Shown: in pieces, positions 34,291 to 47,249 of the stretch
Position numbering within the stretch: the stretch's first letter is position 1
Layout of the letters: every line of letters starts with the position of its first letter
Assembly: GCA_029718625.1 (NCBI GenBank)
Contig: CM056391.1
Coordinates: 21,701,305-21,765,304, forward strand
DNA from: Synaphobranchus kaupii
Taxonomy: Eukaryota; Chordata; Actinopteri; Anguilliformes; Synaphobranchidae
Reading direction: 5' to 3'
DNA: 64,000 bases
Notes under the pieces: generated by a model
The model's database searches: none
What the model was told of the DNA's origin: nothing
Seen by the model: the letters and a program-made list of their open reading frames with translations, nothing else
Translations under genes and position numbers: made by a program

Positions 34291-34634
34291 GGTACTGTAT
34301 ATAATGAAATCCCAACTTAAGCCATTTCATTTCTTAATATTTAGGTTTCCCAACAAAATGTCACACCAAAAATGTGATAACAAAATAATTTATCATGAGG
34401 TAACATGGCCCCCTGCCCCCACCAAAAACACAATGATGCCCCTGCTGGCTAAATGTACACAACCCATAAACCAATAGCATGAAAGCAATATGGCAACGCT
34501 TGTTTCAAATTGGGTGTATGACTTGTTACTGTAATCTTTATTAACCATTTATTCATGTATTTGTTGGTCTTAGAATTCATAAACCTGAATAAACACATGA
34601 ATTAACTGTTAATTCATCTTTACTACTGTATTAA

Positions 34635-35342
34635 TGTGAGGGGGAGTGTAAGGTTCGGAGAACCAAACGCGACCGATAAGAATTACTAAAAGCGTATCTA
34701 GAAAGATATGCCACAAAGCAGAAGTAACCGCACCAGGACGGAGATAACACAGGATCGGGAGCAAAACTTCCCTAGCACAAGGCAAAACAAAGCAACCTCA
34801 AAAACTGAGGCGATCTCGATAAACAGTGAGAATAACTAACAAAAGAACCTCATGCACTAAATAATTAGGCGTAACAAGAGGTAGAGAAACAAAGCAAAAC
34901 TCGATAAAACGAGTGAAGGAAAAGAATAGAAAAGAAAACCTGTTATCCAGAGCTCTTGTAGCGAAAGAGCTGAACACAAAAGATAACAGGTAACAAGAAT
35001 AAAGGATAAAGAGAAAGATTGTAAATAAAAGAGAAAACCAATCCTAATCCTAATTCTCTAACCGGACTTGCTGCGTTTTCTTATTCGTACGAACCAGAAA
35101 TGCAGCGACCGAATTTCCTATACCTTACCGACTTCGTTGTCAACATAGCAAAGACAATATCGAAGTGCCGGAATGTGGAAGTCCTGGGCTATTTATAACC
35201 GGCAGGAAACCCAAAGCAGGTGTAAGGGATAATTGCTGGGCGAGAAACAAACACCGGAGCGGTGAATGCCGATAGAGCGCCCCGACAACGGCAAAAGGAA
35301 AACCAAATGGCGAAACAGCAAAGGTTGCTAATAACCATGACA
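34635..35342 (-). mobile_element. Solo LTR of the same gypsy family
   Basis: A 708-bp relative of the LTRs at 1642 and 6125, again TGTCATGG...CTCACA on the minus strand. It is flanked by a perfect 5-bp duplication, ATTAA (34,630-34,634 and 35,343-35,347). A solo LTR arises by recombination between the two LTRs of one insertion. A TATAAATA box lies on the minus strand near 35,195. The segment matching the predicted transcript start reads ACTTCGATATT, one base different from the full-length element. Confidence 0.95.
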
Positions 35343-35879
35343 ATTAATGAATGTTAATTAGTGTACACTTATAGTAAAGTGTTACCTATTTTTGAGATAT
35401 GGCTAGTCATCCCTGGCTTATGTCAAACTCACAGCTATTTCCCATTTCTCTGTAATCAACACACACATTTATTGTGACATTTCACCTTAGTTTGTTTTTG
35501 AGAAAGCAAGGTAGGTGACATTTTTTAACAGTTATCCACTACAAACAGGTTAGTATTATGCGTCTTTCAGAAAGCCAATGTAGAAAAAAATATGTTCTAG
35601 ACTAATCAGATTCCACTTACATTCTTAATGTTATTTCAGCTGATTTTGTCATGTTTTTACTTTTTTTTTCTAGATTGGTAACAAACAAAAAAAGTATGCT
35701 AACAGTTGTAAACTTCAGACATATTTCAGAAAGCCAACAAAAAATACAATTGAAAGTATGATCTAATGAGATCATGCTTGTAGCTTTTTGGTTAATGGTC
35801 ATCAACTTAACCTTTAAAAAAGATTTATAGCTACAGAATAAGAGCCTGCTACAAAATATGATTAGAGTAATATAAATAA

Positions 35880-36836
35880 TGAGACAGGTGTGTGCGGGTT
35901 GGACCCGTAATGCACGACTCAGAACACAAACGTAATAATAAATGTCCGCAAGGACTTTATTATAGGGAAATCCAGAAATCGTAGTCACACAAGCGAAGTC
36001 CAAAAACCAATAAATCCAGCCAAAAAACCAAAGTAAAGTACCGAGGGAGAAGGCAGTCTCGGAATCGGTACACCATGCACAAGTTCAGTAACCAGAGTAG
36101 CTGTCAGCGGAGCAGAAGTACAATACAGGGGTAAAGCAGAGTTCGTAGGTCGTGGGACGTTGCAGGAGTCAGACCGAAGTCCTATCCGCGGGGCAGAGGT
36201 ACAAATAGACAGCAGGCAAAACTCGTGGTCAAAAACAGGCAGTAGAAAACGGTAGGCAGGCAGTAACGATGGTCAGTAAACAGGCTTGGATCTATAACAG
36301 TAGTCAGACAAGGTAAACGCTCAAAAGTGACAGTAGTAAACTAACAGGCAACAATTTCGCGAAGACAAGACATGAACACTGAGCTTATATGCAGGTGTAG
36401 ACAGGTGCAGACACTTAGCTTGAGAGCAGCATGCGAATGGAAATCAGGTGTGGAAGGCTGACGAGGTAACAAGATAATTAGTAATCGTTAGTAATTAACC
36501 TATCCTGACTTAGCGTTAGTAAATTAGTAAATGACATGCACAAGAAACGTAAGGTAAACATGAACACATGGTTAGAGAGTTAGTATTACCCAATCCTGAT
36601 CTAATGTTAGTAGATTAGTAAATAGACACGGGAAAATGAAACAATTAGGGAAGGCTGAGTGACAGCAAGAGAGAGAGGGAAAACAGCATGAATGCAAGGC
36701 TGCAGAAAAACATGAAAATGTGTATGCTACCAATTAACTGCATCATAACATAAACAGAACACAAGCATGACAAACTGAAAATAAACTGTGACAAACTAAA
36801 CACGAAATGTGGCATAAACATGACAGAAACGTAACA
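35880..36836 (-). mobile_element. Solo LTR of a second retrotransposon family
   Basis: 957 bp with TG...CA ends (minus strand TGTTACG...GTCTCA) flanked by a perfect 5-bp duplication, AATAA (35,875-35,879 and 36,837-36,841). On the minus strand a TATA-like CATATAAG near 36,390 and an AATAAAG polyadenylation-type signal near 35,960 are ordered as in U3-R-U5. No coding sequence is present. The family is not identified. Confidence 0.8.
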
Positions 36837-36841
36837 AATAA

Positions 36842-37998
36842 CAGTTCAAATTATTCAAATTGAAGTTTGATTTAATGTTTTAAAGTTACATCATATTTCA
36901 GAGCTCCAAACCACCCTCATTACAAAAGGGTTTGTGTCTCTACATTATGTTTGGCATGGTTTAAAAATGTATTTAATATGGACAGACACAAGTATTGAGC
37001 TTTTACACAAAAGAGATGGTTTGGTTTACTGTTGTTATGAAGTGTAGTCAGTTGTGAGCAATGTGCACTCCAGCAGTTACCCAGTACCAGTCAGGTATAC
37101 ATGCTCACAGATGGTGTGGACTCGGTGTCACACAGTCACCAAGTTAACTGTGAACATGGCACAATAGTGACACACAGATTGACTGGTTCACACTAATTTA
37201 CGTCACACAGATTCCCTTTATTTCTGCAAAGATCCCCTGGCAGCAGCCTGTAACGGTCTATCGTAGCTTGCTTGCCTGAGAGAAGCCCCTCCCCCTTCTT
37301 CCTTCCATCTTTTTAACAACAGACCAGCTTGATGAATCCAGACCCAGAAAACGGTTTACGGATTGAGGACTGGAGCAATCAGAAGACATCAGCCCCCACA
37401 GCTGGGTCTCTGCATTGGACCTCGAGATCCACTCCCACAGAGTGCTAGCGGTACTGCTTTCCCTTCCAGAATATAATGTAAATAAAATAAATACATGCAT
37501 TTGAGTATTAAGTATCAAATATTAAAAAGAGGCCAGGATGTAAAGGTATATAATATAACAGTGTGTTTGTCTTGTTGTTTGGGAGCCCCATTTTGTCTTT
37601 TGTGAATAAGTCAGTGAGCATATAACAATTTTTTTAACAATTCATAGAATGTGTAGTTCACTCTTTCTTTACTATCGAAGTAAATGGTAGCAAAGGATCA
37701 GCTGTCAATATTGTCAATGTACAATGTGTAGAAGTTGCTCTTAAAATGTTAATGTTTTGTCATCCAATGTACTTTTTTTGCAGTAGATGCAGTAAAATAC
37801 AGTTTTTGCTCAAGAAATCAAAAGAAAAAGGAAGATATTTGTTTCAAAGAAAGACAGCAAATATTTAGCATAGTAGCTTTAGCCACCTCTCTAAGACATG
37901 GGTGCCACCATTGCTGTGATTTGTTTACTCATTTTCCATAAATATTACTTCAGGCTTCAGGAGTGTCCATTTGTAAAGAGGCCCCTCCTAGTGTATAT
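36842..37998. other. Intergenic DNA
   Basis: No repeat or gene is firmly recognised. An 86-codon minus-strand frame at 37,258-37,518 is GC-richer than its surroundings, but it lacks a good splice acceptor or any recognised domain. Confidence 0.4.
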
Positions 37999-38007
37999 AT
38001 CGTAGAT

Positions 38008-38199
38008 CAGTGGTTCCCAACCCTGTTCCTGGAGACCTACCGTCCTGTAGGTTTTCATTTAAACCCTAATTTGGCACACCTGATTCTACTAATTAGCAGC
38101 TTAATGAGATCTCTAGGTGTTGAATGAGGTGTGCTTTGTTAGGGTTGGACTGAAAACCTACAGGATGGTAGATCTCCAGCACAGGCTTGGGGACAACCG
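38008..38199. mobile_element. Small hAT-type non-autonomous element
   Basis: 192 bp with imperfect terminal inverted repeats CAGTGGTTCCCAACCCTG and (reverse complement of the right end) CGGTTGTCCCCAAGCCTG. Both ends then read CCTGTAGGTTTTC inward. It is flanked by a perfect 8-bp duplication, TCGTAGAT (38,000-38,007 and 38,200-38,207), the hallmark of hAT transposition. Confidence 0.92.
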
Positions 38200-38209
38200 T
38201 CGTAGATTA

Positions 38210-40285
38210 ACCAATGGCATAGTGAATCAATAAAACGGTAGATTTGTTACTACAGAAAACTAAATTGTCTGTTTTATTTTTTAACCTCTAAAGATTGTGG
38301 ATTCCTAGCTGAATCATAAATTAATTACACTGCACAGTTACATTTTACAGTTTAGAACACAATGCATCATAGTTTGTTTTCAATGCCCACAAATGAAATG
38401 CTAATGCATTTCAAAATGGCAATATTTACAAAAAACGGGGAAGAATTCCTACAGGAAATACAACTTCCAGGAATTTCCTTGCAGTACATACTAAAAACAA
38501 TAGATGATGTCAGAAATGCAGGAGCCATCACCTATACTATTTAGGAAGGCACATGTCTTCCTCAGCACACAGTTGTTTGCATTATGCAGATATAATCTTT
38601 GTGTTGTCTGACTGGGATGCTGGTAGTTCTTTTGTTCTGAGTTTGAAGCCCCTGCTTCTGACTAAGGTACAGGATAAATGTGGAAATTGCAATTACATTC
38701 TTCCTTAGCCAGACTTTGTACATCATTTAGAGCAGAATACCTTGTTGACAGCTGCAAATTATTACACATACCTCTGATGTATTGAGTTTGTCAGGCCTTG
38801 AACAACTGGTTGCTGAATAGGTTTTCCCCACTCATCCCTAAATCAAGAAAATACTAGTGAGGCTCTGGCATGTTGTGAAAGGGCCCTCGAATGTCATTAC
38901 AGAAGGTAATGCTGAGGCTATGTATGGCCTGCCCTCAGGTGTAACCGCAGACATCTTCATTTAAAAAAGCTGTCGGATCCTGCAAGCCAATTCCAAAACC
39001 CCCGTCACCAAAAGAAACAAAATAAAAATCCATCCAACGAGTACCGCCGGCACTCATCGCAGGAACAAAATGTATTATAATCTTGCAAGAGGTTCTTATC
39101 CAAGTAAAAATGTAGCTAAACAGGATAAAGAGTTCGGCTACTCTGTCCATCAGGCTTCTGATACGCATAATGCAAAATCTTGACTTCTTCACAAGAGCAT
39201 TGATACACAGGCTGCATCCAAAAACTCTGAAGTTGCATCCTTTGTTCCTTCCTTCCTTGATCTATAGAGCATGGACATGTGAAAGTAATATGGCTAAAAC
39301 CTTGCCTTGTTAATCAGTAGGCACTTCCTTCAGATCAGTGAAATGATAAAGGTACAGAGGCAGTATTTCTGAAAAAGCAATTGTCGTGGAAAAGCACCAT
39401 TTAAATTGTACACGGCCCATAAACAATCAGCTATCAAATGAAAGCACACAGCAAAAGATCAATCAGATCCCCCTCAAGATTCTGAAGAAAAACTTCCATT
39501 AGAATGGAAATCATTTTTTATTGTGTCTGTCATATTGCCACTGTTAAATTACCGATACTTCAGCAGTCATTTCTGTGGAGAAAAATGTGTCCTTAAACCG
39601 GATCAGAAGCAAGATCTTGCATGCAACTGGGCACGTGCAGACAAATTATTGTGCAAAGCTCGAATAAGGATTTGAACTGGAACAAACATTGAAGCATCTT
39701 CTCAAATGTCAGGGAAGTGAAAACAAAATATCAGGTTAAATTTTCATTAAAGAATACTTTTATTAACTGACATTTATTAAATCACACTGCTGAGGCTATC
39801 TGTCACCCATAATGTCAAAGTGTCTGTGGTTCCCCGTGCTATTGCCTATTTCAGGGGTGAAAACGTCATTGACTTTCGTCTTGTTTCAGGAGTTACAGGG
39901 GTCTCCCTCTACAATGACCAACTGCTCACATAATTAGCATAACTTGCAGGAGAACAAAATCAATACCTTTCTCATTCTGAAGATCTATAACCGAGGGGAA
40001 TTTTTGGGAAGCAATAGTATAATGTCATATTAGCAGTAGATAACATCAAATTGTGATTGTGATTGAGGTAATGATAGTAATAATGCTAACACAACTACAG
40101 TACCACTGCCATTATTATTATTATTAGTAGTAGTAGTAGTAGTGTTGTTGTTATAATACAAACATACTATATGCACACAAAATGCATGTTTTGCCAATAT
40201 ATAGAGATTATAGAGATACCATATATTAAGAAATGTATTATAATTAAATTTTTATTTGATTGTCTTTATTGACATTTCAAAGATT
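38210..40285. other. Repeat-poor intergenic DNA
   Basis: Short trinucleotide runs occur near 40,110-40,145 (ATT, AGT). No transposon or gene is supported. Confidence 0.4.
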
Positions 40286-40289
40286 TTCC

Positions 40290-40720
40290 GCATCTCACAT
40301 GTACAGTTATTAATTAGCTAGGACAACAAATGCCGTGTGTACATTTTGCCACACTTTCAGCCTCATTAGTCAGTACTCCAGCGGACAGCAGTTTACCCGT
40401 CAGGTTGTTATGAATTTCCTGCTCTGCGCCATTCGTCATGGAAACCAGAAGCAACCAGATGCATACATCGCAAAAATGATCAATAGCAGCCTCCATCTGA
40501 CCACAGCCACGCTCAGCACAAAAGGCTGACAGGAACAGGAGCAGCAGAGGGAGGCAATGTGGGACCAGATGACAGAGATCCAACTCTGCACACTTCCATG
40601 CGCCATTCGCGTGTGCAACGTGTGCAGAGTCCTCAGGCTCAGATTCAGTCGTTTCATTGTTTAATGATATTGAACAGGCTAACAAATGCTTACAGGGCAC
40701 ATGTAAGTGGCCCGGTAGTT
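40290..40720. promoter_or_regulatory. Candidate conserved non-coding block
   Basis: A 430-bp stretch of balanced composition within AT-rich DNA. It has a TATTAATTAGC homeodomain-type core near 40,308 and short near-palindromic words such as TGCACACG/CGTGTGCA. No exon is convincing, although several short frames cross it. This is a composition- and motif-based guess. Confidence 0.25.
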
Positions 40721-40729
40721 CAAGGATCC

Positions 40730-43535
40730 AGTAATACAAACCTAAAATAAATGACTTAATCTTTTGATTGATTCATTTATTTATTGCACAGTACCATTAT
40801 TTGGGTTGTTTCCCTCGGTGTACTACACAAATGGTACAATTCTTTGGGTAACTTTGGGTTGAACATTTGAGGGGTTGAGGTGAACATCCCTCTAGGTGGG
40901 TTCAGGCGGCATGCCCTCGAGAGAGAGAGTTTTTTGAAAAAAGGCAATAAAATGGATCTTTCTACTGAGTTTTACGGTAAAAAATATCCAAAAACATACT
41001 GATCTAGGCCTATATATCCCCAGCCTAAAAAATACCATTTAAATCTGCATTTGATGTAATATATATAAATATAGAGAACTACCCCTGTTTATTTTTGCGT
41101 GGGTTAAAAGGTTTTGCACATGCCTTAGTAAATCAGGCCCCTTGTGTCCTCATTCTAGCAAGATTACATTTATTACAGCAACACATCAAAAGATGAATTG
41201 AAGACATTCTAAGGCGTAGGCCTACCATTATTCATTTCAACTCTCTCCCTTTCTTCACCAAGACTGCTACAGTTGAAGCTACTCCCTTCACAAATGGAGC
41301 TCGTATGGGCACTGGGCACAACCAAGTTTTAGAATGTACGGGGGATAGAGAGCCAAGCATTTTTGGTTTCCTCACTAATGGGCGGTAAAATGGGAAATAT
41401 CATTTCTGATCATTTATAATGGCAAATATCTTTTATTAATTATATTTTATAATTACTTTATTGGGGGGGGTTAACAGCCCAGTTATGATTATTTAAGAGG
41501 TTACAACCACTGTGTCGCCCCGGAGATTACGCCCTTGCTGTACAATATATCAAATGAACTATGTTCTGCATTATACAATTTAACTCACCAAAAGTAAAAT
41601 GATATAATGGATATCCTCTACCAATGCTTACTGCCTGCCTGAAAATAATTTTATACTTAATTTTAAAGAGGTATTTCTACTGTGATGAGGAAAACATTTG
41701 CCCATATTTGGAAAAACACCAAAACAATCAAACATATTTTTCCCTTCTCCCCTAAGCTGATATTGTTTAAACAAAATAACAGCAGAAGGCTGAAGAGGGG
41801 GCAAAGGGAACTAAGGGGACAAAGGAGGTGACAACTGCAGATATCATCTGTCCTGACTTTTCCAGAAAACGATCCCGCGACTCAAATCTGGGGCTGCCCT
41901 TGCCCCAGCTCCGGGGAGGTCAGAGTGCAATTGTGAATAATAAATGAGACCTGCTGACCCCTTGACCTAAAGCTGCGAGGGTCAGCACTAGCCCTTCATG
42001 CCAGATGCTGTAGCCAGATACGCAAGGATCATCCAGGGGTCTAATGACTTTCCTAATACATGGACGAGATGCAAAATGCAACTACCAAATACTGGCAGGA
42101 TATCTTTTTTCATTACTGACAATACACGCTTCTCCATTGTTTGAATTAATTGTGTTTGCTGACTGTCCAAAAATTCTACTTTTAAAGCCCAAATTTAATT
42201 AAAACATAATTAATGGCAAAAGATTACTACATACACAGCAGGATATACCGTGCATTTGGATCACGATATGTTAATATGGTCAGCTGTTTGTTTTAAGTGT
42301 TAACTTTATGTCTTGTGTGGAAGTAAACCCATCAAACTCAGAAAAGGATTTTTTTTTTAAACATGTTCCTGTCTTTCACCTTGAAATTTACAATTTACCC
42401 CTGCCAAGGATGTTGGTCTGCCCTTTCCACACAAAAATGTCTGTAAGTGTACACTATTGCACACTATCTAAAATACTCTTCCTCTTCTGTGCCCTTTCTA
42501 TGATATGTCTTATATTGAAAATATTGTGGGATGCTTAAATAACAGTTAATTATATTGCAGCATGCAACGTGCTTGGTTCATTGATTTAATTGAACTGCAG
42601 ATCATATTGATTGGAATTGGTCTGGTCTGGTTTTAGCCAAAAAGCTGATGGTATGAATAAGATTATCCACAACACTTTACACGTGCACTACACGGTAAAG
42701 CATTGAAACCAGTTAGTCTTAGACAAAAACAGAAAAATAACCCTCATAGCCCTATGGAAACTTTCAACAAATCACACCAGAAGGCTGATAGGCAGCCCCC
42801 TGTATTACAGCAGAGAACATGCTACACACAGTATATCACCCGACTGTAGACAAGTTATTGAGCTGTCTGCGAGAAACACAGCCAAACGGAGAAGCTATCA
42901 GCTGAAGAGCACGGTGTGGGGAGCTGATTGATGGGATCAGATGATGCAAAAGCCGTCTGACGGCCTCCTCTGGAATGTACTGAAGGTACTCAAGGTCCCG
43001 GCGATGATCTCTGGCCGCAGGCGCCCGGCTGCTTCAATGCGGCAAAGACGGAGGAGGTTGCACCAGATTTCATCTTCCACTGCCAATCCCCACGTGCCTG
43101 CCTGCCACTCTTCTCCTGGCTGTCTTGTAGCAAAACCTCTATTGGGATTCCACCATCTTTCTGAAGTCAACCTCAAATCCTATACAAGTCCACAAACCTA
43201 TACCTTTAAAGAGTTACTGAGAGGAAGAAAAGGAGAGGTCAACAGCAATTTCACTGAACATCATGATTGTTCAGTGTTGTTTAGGTGGGAATTTTACGCG
43301 AAGTGATTTGAACGTCTTTTATCCGTGACTCCATCGCAGAAAACCTGCACTGGAGCCAAACCTGCTCATTTGAAAATAATTTCCCTCTCCCTCTCGACTT
43401 TGCATTCATATGCTAGCCTCAGAGACTGCACTCTCCACAACATTCACTTCACTGCCTGGGCATCAATAATGTAAGCAAATTCCCTTTATTCAATCCATCA
43501 TTGGAGGCTACCCAGAGCTATTCATCATATCCAAC
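40730..43535. other. Intergenic DNA
   Basis: A possible Harbinger-type terminus occurs near 41,115-41,140 (TTAGTAAATCAGGCCCCTT) without a partner. A GC-richer block at 42,930-43,180 has an open frame of unknown meaning. Nothing else is recognised. Confidence 0.35.

Positions 43536-43540
<5 letters not shown>

Positions 43541-43592
<52 letters not shown>
43541..43592. repeat. (CT)n microsatellite
   Basis: About 52 bp of uninterrupted CT repeats. Confidence 0.97.
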
Positions 43593-43594
<2 letters not shown>

Positions 43595-43599
43595 GTGAA

Positions 43600-44765
43600 G
43601 AGGGACACCTTAGATGGATAAATACTGTAATCACATTAGCTCTTGACTTGATGTCACCCTTTTAACAAACTCACAAGTTCTCCTCTTTCAACCATGCATT
43701 CATTTATCCCCAACACAAACAAACGGACCAGCACCAATGCAATGCGGGTCTTTGTCCACTTAGCAGCCAAATGGAAGCGCTTCTCTCCATCTCAGTGCCC
43801 TGACACAGTGCAATATAATAGTTAACTGAAGGCTGTTTACCTGTTGAACATAGCTCCCTTTACTATTTTCAGACCCGCCCCTACCATTTGTCTTATTTAC
43901 AAATAAACTATTTTTAAATAAATGTAATTCTTTGCATTGTGTTTGATTGCACAGTTGATTGCAGGAACATTTTTCATTAATTTGTGTGATTGTAGAACTA
44001 CCTAAACTGTGAAGAAAAACAGTTGCATTTGATTGTGATTAAAAAGCATGGGCACATTATTATGTCATTGCATCCAGGCCAATGTTACGGACATTTGTTG
44101 ATTGGATGTTGATGGAATCCAGAAAAAAATTTATGTAAAAATGTAATTCCAGTTAAGACAAGTGTTCATTGAATCCAGACCACAGTTAAGGACACATGTT
44201 AACTGAATCTAGGCCAAAGTGATCCTTGAATGTGCATTAAATCCAGTGTTTCTGCAATATGGTCAAACTGTGCTGGACCCTGTGCCCATGGACACCAGTA
44301 AGGATGCTTAAGTGAATGAGCATATTCAGTCTTCCCCAATCACTGGGCATGAGCAAACACCGCCCATCATACCTTGAGAGAAGCATGCAGTGCATTCTCC
44401 AGGTTTAGCCTAAACAATAGTAAACACTCATACTATTCACGGCAAAAAATTGTCATTCGCAGCAAACAATTTGTCATTGAATTGCTACAACAATACAGCC
44501 AGTGCACTATACTGTATATGTGAAGGTTTTTAGAGAGGATACTGTTGTATGATTCTTTCTCTGACTCTGATTAAGTCATACCCTTGAAGGCACACCAAAC
44601 AGTGGTCCAAACACTTCACTTTTTTCACAAGTACAAAAACTGCTAACGCTCTGTCTTTTTTACAGAGTGATGTAAAGTTCTGAGCTGAAAGTTTTCCCCA
44701 ACAAATGGAACCATTTTCTCAATTCATTTTGAGCCTTCTGGTTTGACAGTCTTTCAGAACTCAGG
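43600..44765. other. Intergenic DNA, nothing recognised
   Basis: A loosely repeated phrase around AATCCAG and GGACA(C/T)(A/T)TGTT appears several times at 44,070-44,250, suggesting a decayed tandem or duplicated unit. Confidence 0.4.
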
Positions 44766-44769
44766 AGGT

Positions 44770-44792
44770 CACACACACACAAACACGCACAG

Positions 44793-44841
<49 letters not shown>
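44770..44841. repeat. (CA)n microsatellite
   Basis: CA repeats with a few interruptions. Confidence 0.97.
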
Positions 44842-44843
<2 letters not shown>

Positions 44844-44849
44844 TATATA

Positions 44850-45730
44850 TATTTTCTGCATACCTGTGCTTGACAATATTCATGGCCTATAAGTAATTGC
44901 TTATATAATTACCTCAGTTTACTTCAAACATATGCAGCCATTAAAGGAATATAATCAATTCAGTCTTAAGATAGCTTATTAAACAGTTTAAATCAAAGTC
45001 ATAATCCAGCGATATTGTCCTTCCTCTTTGAATGTTGAAATTCTGCTTACCAATAAGCTTTAGAATGATGGAACACTTAAGAATGCCTTAAGAATGATTA
45101 TTTTTACCCATACAAAAAACGTTTTGGAAAAAAAAAAACATAAGATAATTAGCATCTGTGTTAAATCAAGATGGAAAGAAACATTCCACTTGTAGCTTGA
45201 GATACAGATGTGTGGGGTTGCCATATATTTTAAGAAAGGACATATTTCATGACGCAAGACTGTCATTGTTTTATAGAGAGTTGGTGTACAAAAATGGACA
45301 TTGGGACCTTGGTAGCATTTCACTGGGACAACAGCAGCTTATTACTAAATGCTTGACCTGCATCTACCCCCTTTTAGGAAGAGTAAAGGAGCTATTTCCT
45401 AATAGCTGAAACCTAATTCCGTGATGGGAAGGCCATATAATGGATTAATATACCTGAAAAAATGACAGGATGCGCCATGCGTGTTCAGAGGTGATGGAGG
45501 AGGATGCTTGTAGAGAAGGAAAAGGGAAGTCAGTCTCTGTCGTGCTATTGCCTGTCTGTTCTCAAGATGACTCACACACACACCCAACGGAATAACGCAT
45601 CTCAGAGCGCACGGAATCAATAGAATATTGTGCTCCTGTATCTTTTCAATACCTGTTTGTGAGTAATGATCTAGACAAATGCATCTGTTTATCTATGATT
45701 ATTATTTAATGGCAATAATAATGTCAAAAT

Positions 45731-45766
<36 letters not shown>

Positions 45767-46080
45767 ACCACATACATAGACAACTGAGAATTCAAACACA
45801 TTCCAATTTAGCATTCATTGTATGGCATTGCATTCATTGAGCAGGTGCTCATATCCATATGTTTTGCATTCCAAAATAAAAATGGGAAAAATGAATGTGA
45901 AAAAACATATTTTTCTTTGCCCGCTAAAAACCTATTTACAAAAAAGCCATAAAAATGGGGTGATCCTCTGCCTTTCCTCTCTCACTCCTGCACATTGCTC
46001 TGAGATCCGTGGCTCTGCAGGCACCTGGCTCCAGCCTCTTTATCAGAGGACCAGGCAGGCATAACCTCTTTCAGGCAGAG
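44850..46080. other. Intergenic DNA with a (GT)n tract
   Basis: (GT)n at about 45,734-45,763. No gene or transposon end is recognised. Confidence 0.4.
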
Positions 46081-46082
46081 AT

Positions 46083-46330
46083 GGCCTCTTGACCTCATGG
46101 TCTTGGTCTCATCTCGAGACCTCTCTAGACCACATAAACGTGGTCTTGGTCACGATCGCCTTCCCTGCTGGAAAAAACAGCTTATGCTGGTAGCTGGTAA
46201 CCAGCATTACCAGCAACACCTAGGTTTGTGAAACATGGCAGCTGCTAGTTGGTAGCTGGTGACCAGCTAGAGCTGGTAGCTGGTGACTAGCGAGAGTTGG
46301 AAGATGGTAACCTGCTAGAGCTAGATGGAA
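46083..46330. repeat. Repeat fragments: GAGACC-type and AGCTGGT-type
   Basis: 46,083-46,145 carries GGTCTTGGTCTCATCTCGAG, similar to the termini of the hAT element at 56,649-58,698. 46,168-46,330 is a degenerate AGCTGGT/ACCAGCT array beginning GCTGGAAAAAACAGCTTATG, a pattern seen in fish DNA-transposon termini. Element boundaries are not clear. Confidence 0.55.
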
Positions 46331-46639
46331 CAGCTGGAGTCAAGGTTAAGTACATTCAGCAAGTAAATTACACCAATCTGATTCAGATATCAATATAAAA
46401 ACAAAAGTATAAAATAAAACAAATCAGAACCGAATAATAGTGTTATTGCATTGCACAAACCACATCTTAATGGAAAAACAACATTGCAGATAACCAATTG
46501 CATTGGAGCAGCCTTTGACATATGTAGTTATCCCTGTTGTCTGTGGAATAGAGATGTACTATATACGCAAATTCCACGTTGTAAACACCGTTTTTTTGGT
46601 GTTATTCCGGTCAAGCCTCTGCCGCTTGGTTTCTAATCC

Positions 46640-47060
46640 TCGGCTGGGGCACAATGGAGTTTATCAGCAGCTGTAGTTCTGTAAATCACGCCAGAGTCAA
46701 TGGCAACTGTTGAATAGGGGGCCCCACTTTAATGCAGATGAGCAGTTAATCTCCCCTGGTCCCCGTGGCCCCCGGCTCGTGCTGTTTCTTCACAATGAGC
46801 CATAATGGCCGGCGTCCGCCTGTGCGCTAAACCGCTGCATCTTAATCTCCGTTCATTAAGGCCCCCGTCCTGCACTCCTCCGAACAATGATCGCAGCGTA
46901 CACCCGCCGCAGACGAGGTGGGAACCGCCTCAGCGGAAGTCGGGCTAATCCCTTTTCACTTCTCGATTAGGCAAAAGAAAAGAGATATTGTTTGCGTTTG
47001 CCATCTTCACTCGGGGGGATCAAAGGGAGGGGTGACATTACGCATCAGGACTCAGAAAAG
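46640..47060. promoter_or_regulatory. Candidate conserved non-coding block
   Basis: GC-richer than its surroundings and dense in developmental-factor-type motifs: CTTTAATGCAGATGAG, CTTAATCTCCGTTCATTAAG, a SOX-like GAACAATGATC near 46,882 and AGATATTG. There are no transposon features. Regulatory identity is inferred from motif density only. Confidence 0.3.
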
Positions 47061-47249
47061 GAGAGCATCTGCTTCCGGGTGGGGGGTAAAGGATGAATGG
47101 AGGGAGAGAAGGGAGGAGCACAGGAATCGGGCCAGTTGGACAACTAATGCTGCCAGCCCTGCGCTCTTCTTAAATCAAAGCAGATTACTTCGACTTTTTT
47201 GTGGCAATGACAGGAACCTGTGTAGTAAACGTATAGTAATTGTCATGTA

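Noticed and set aside
46168..46330. CRISPR-like or minisatellite array of AGCTGGT words
   Set aside because: The units are short, irregular and partly inverted, with no unique spacers. This is typical of fish DNA-transposon subterminal repeats.
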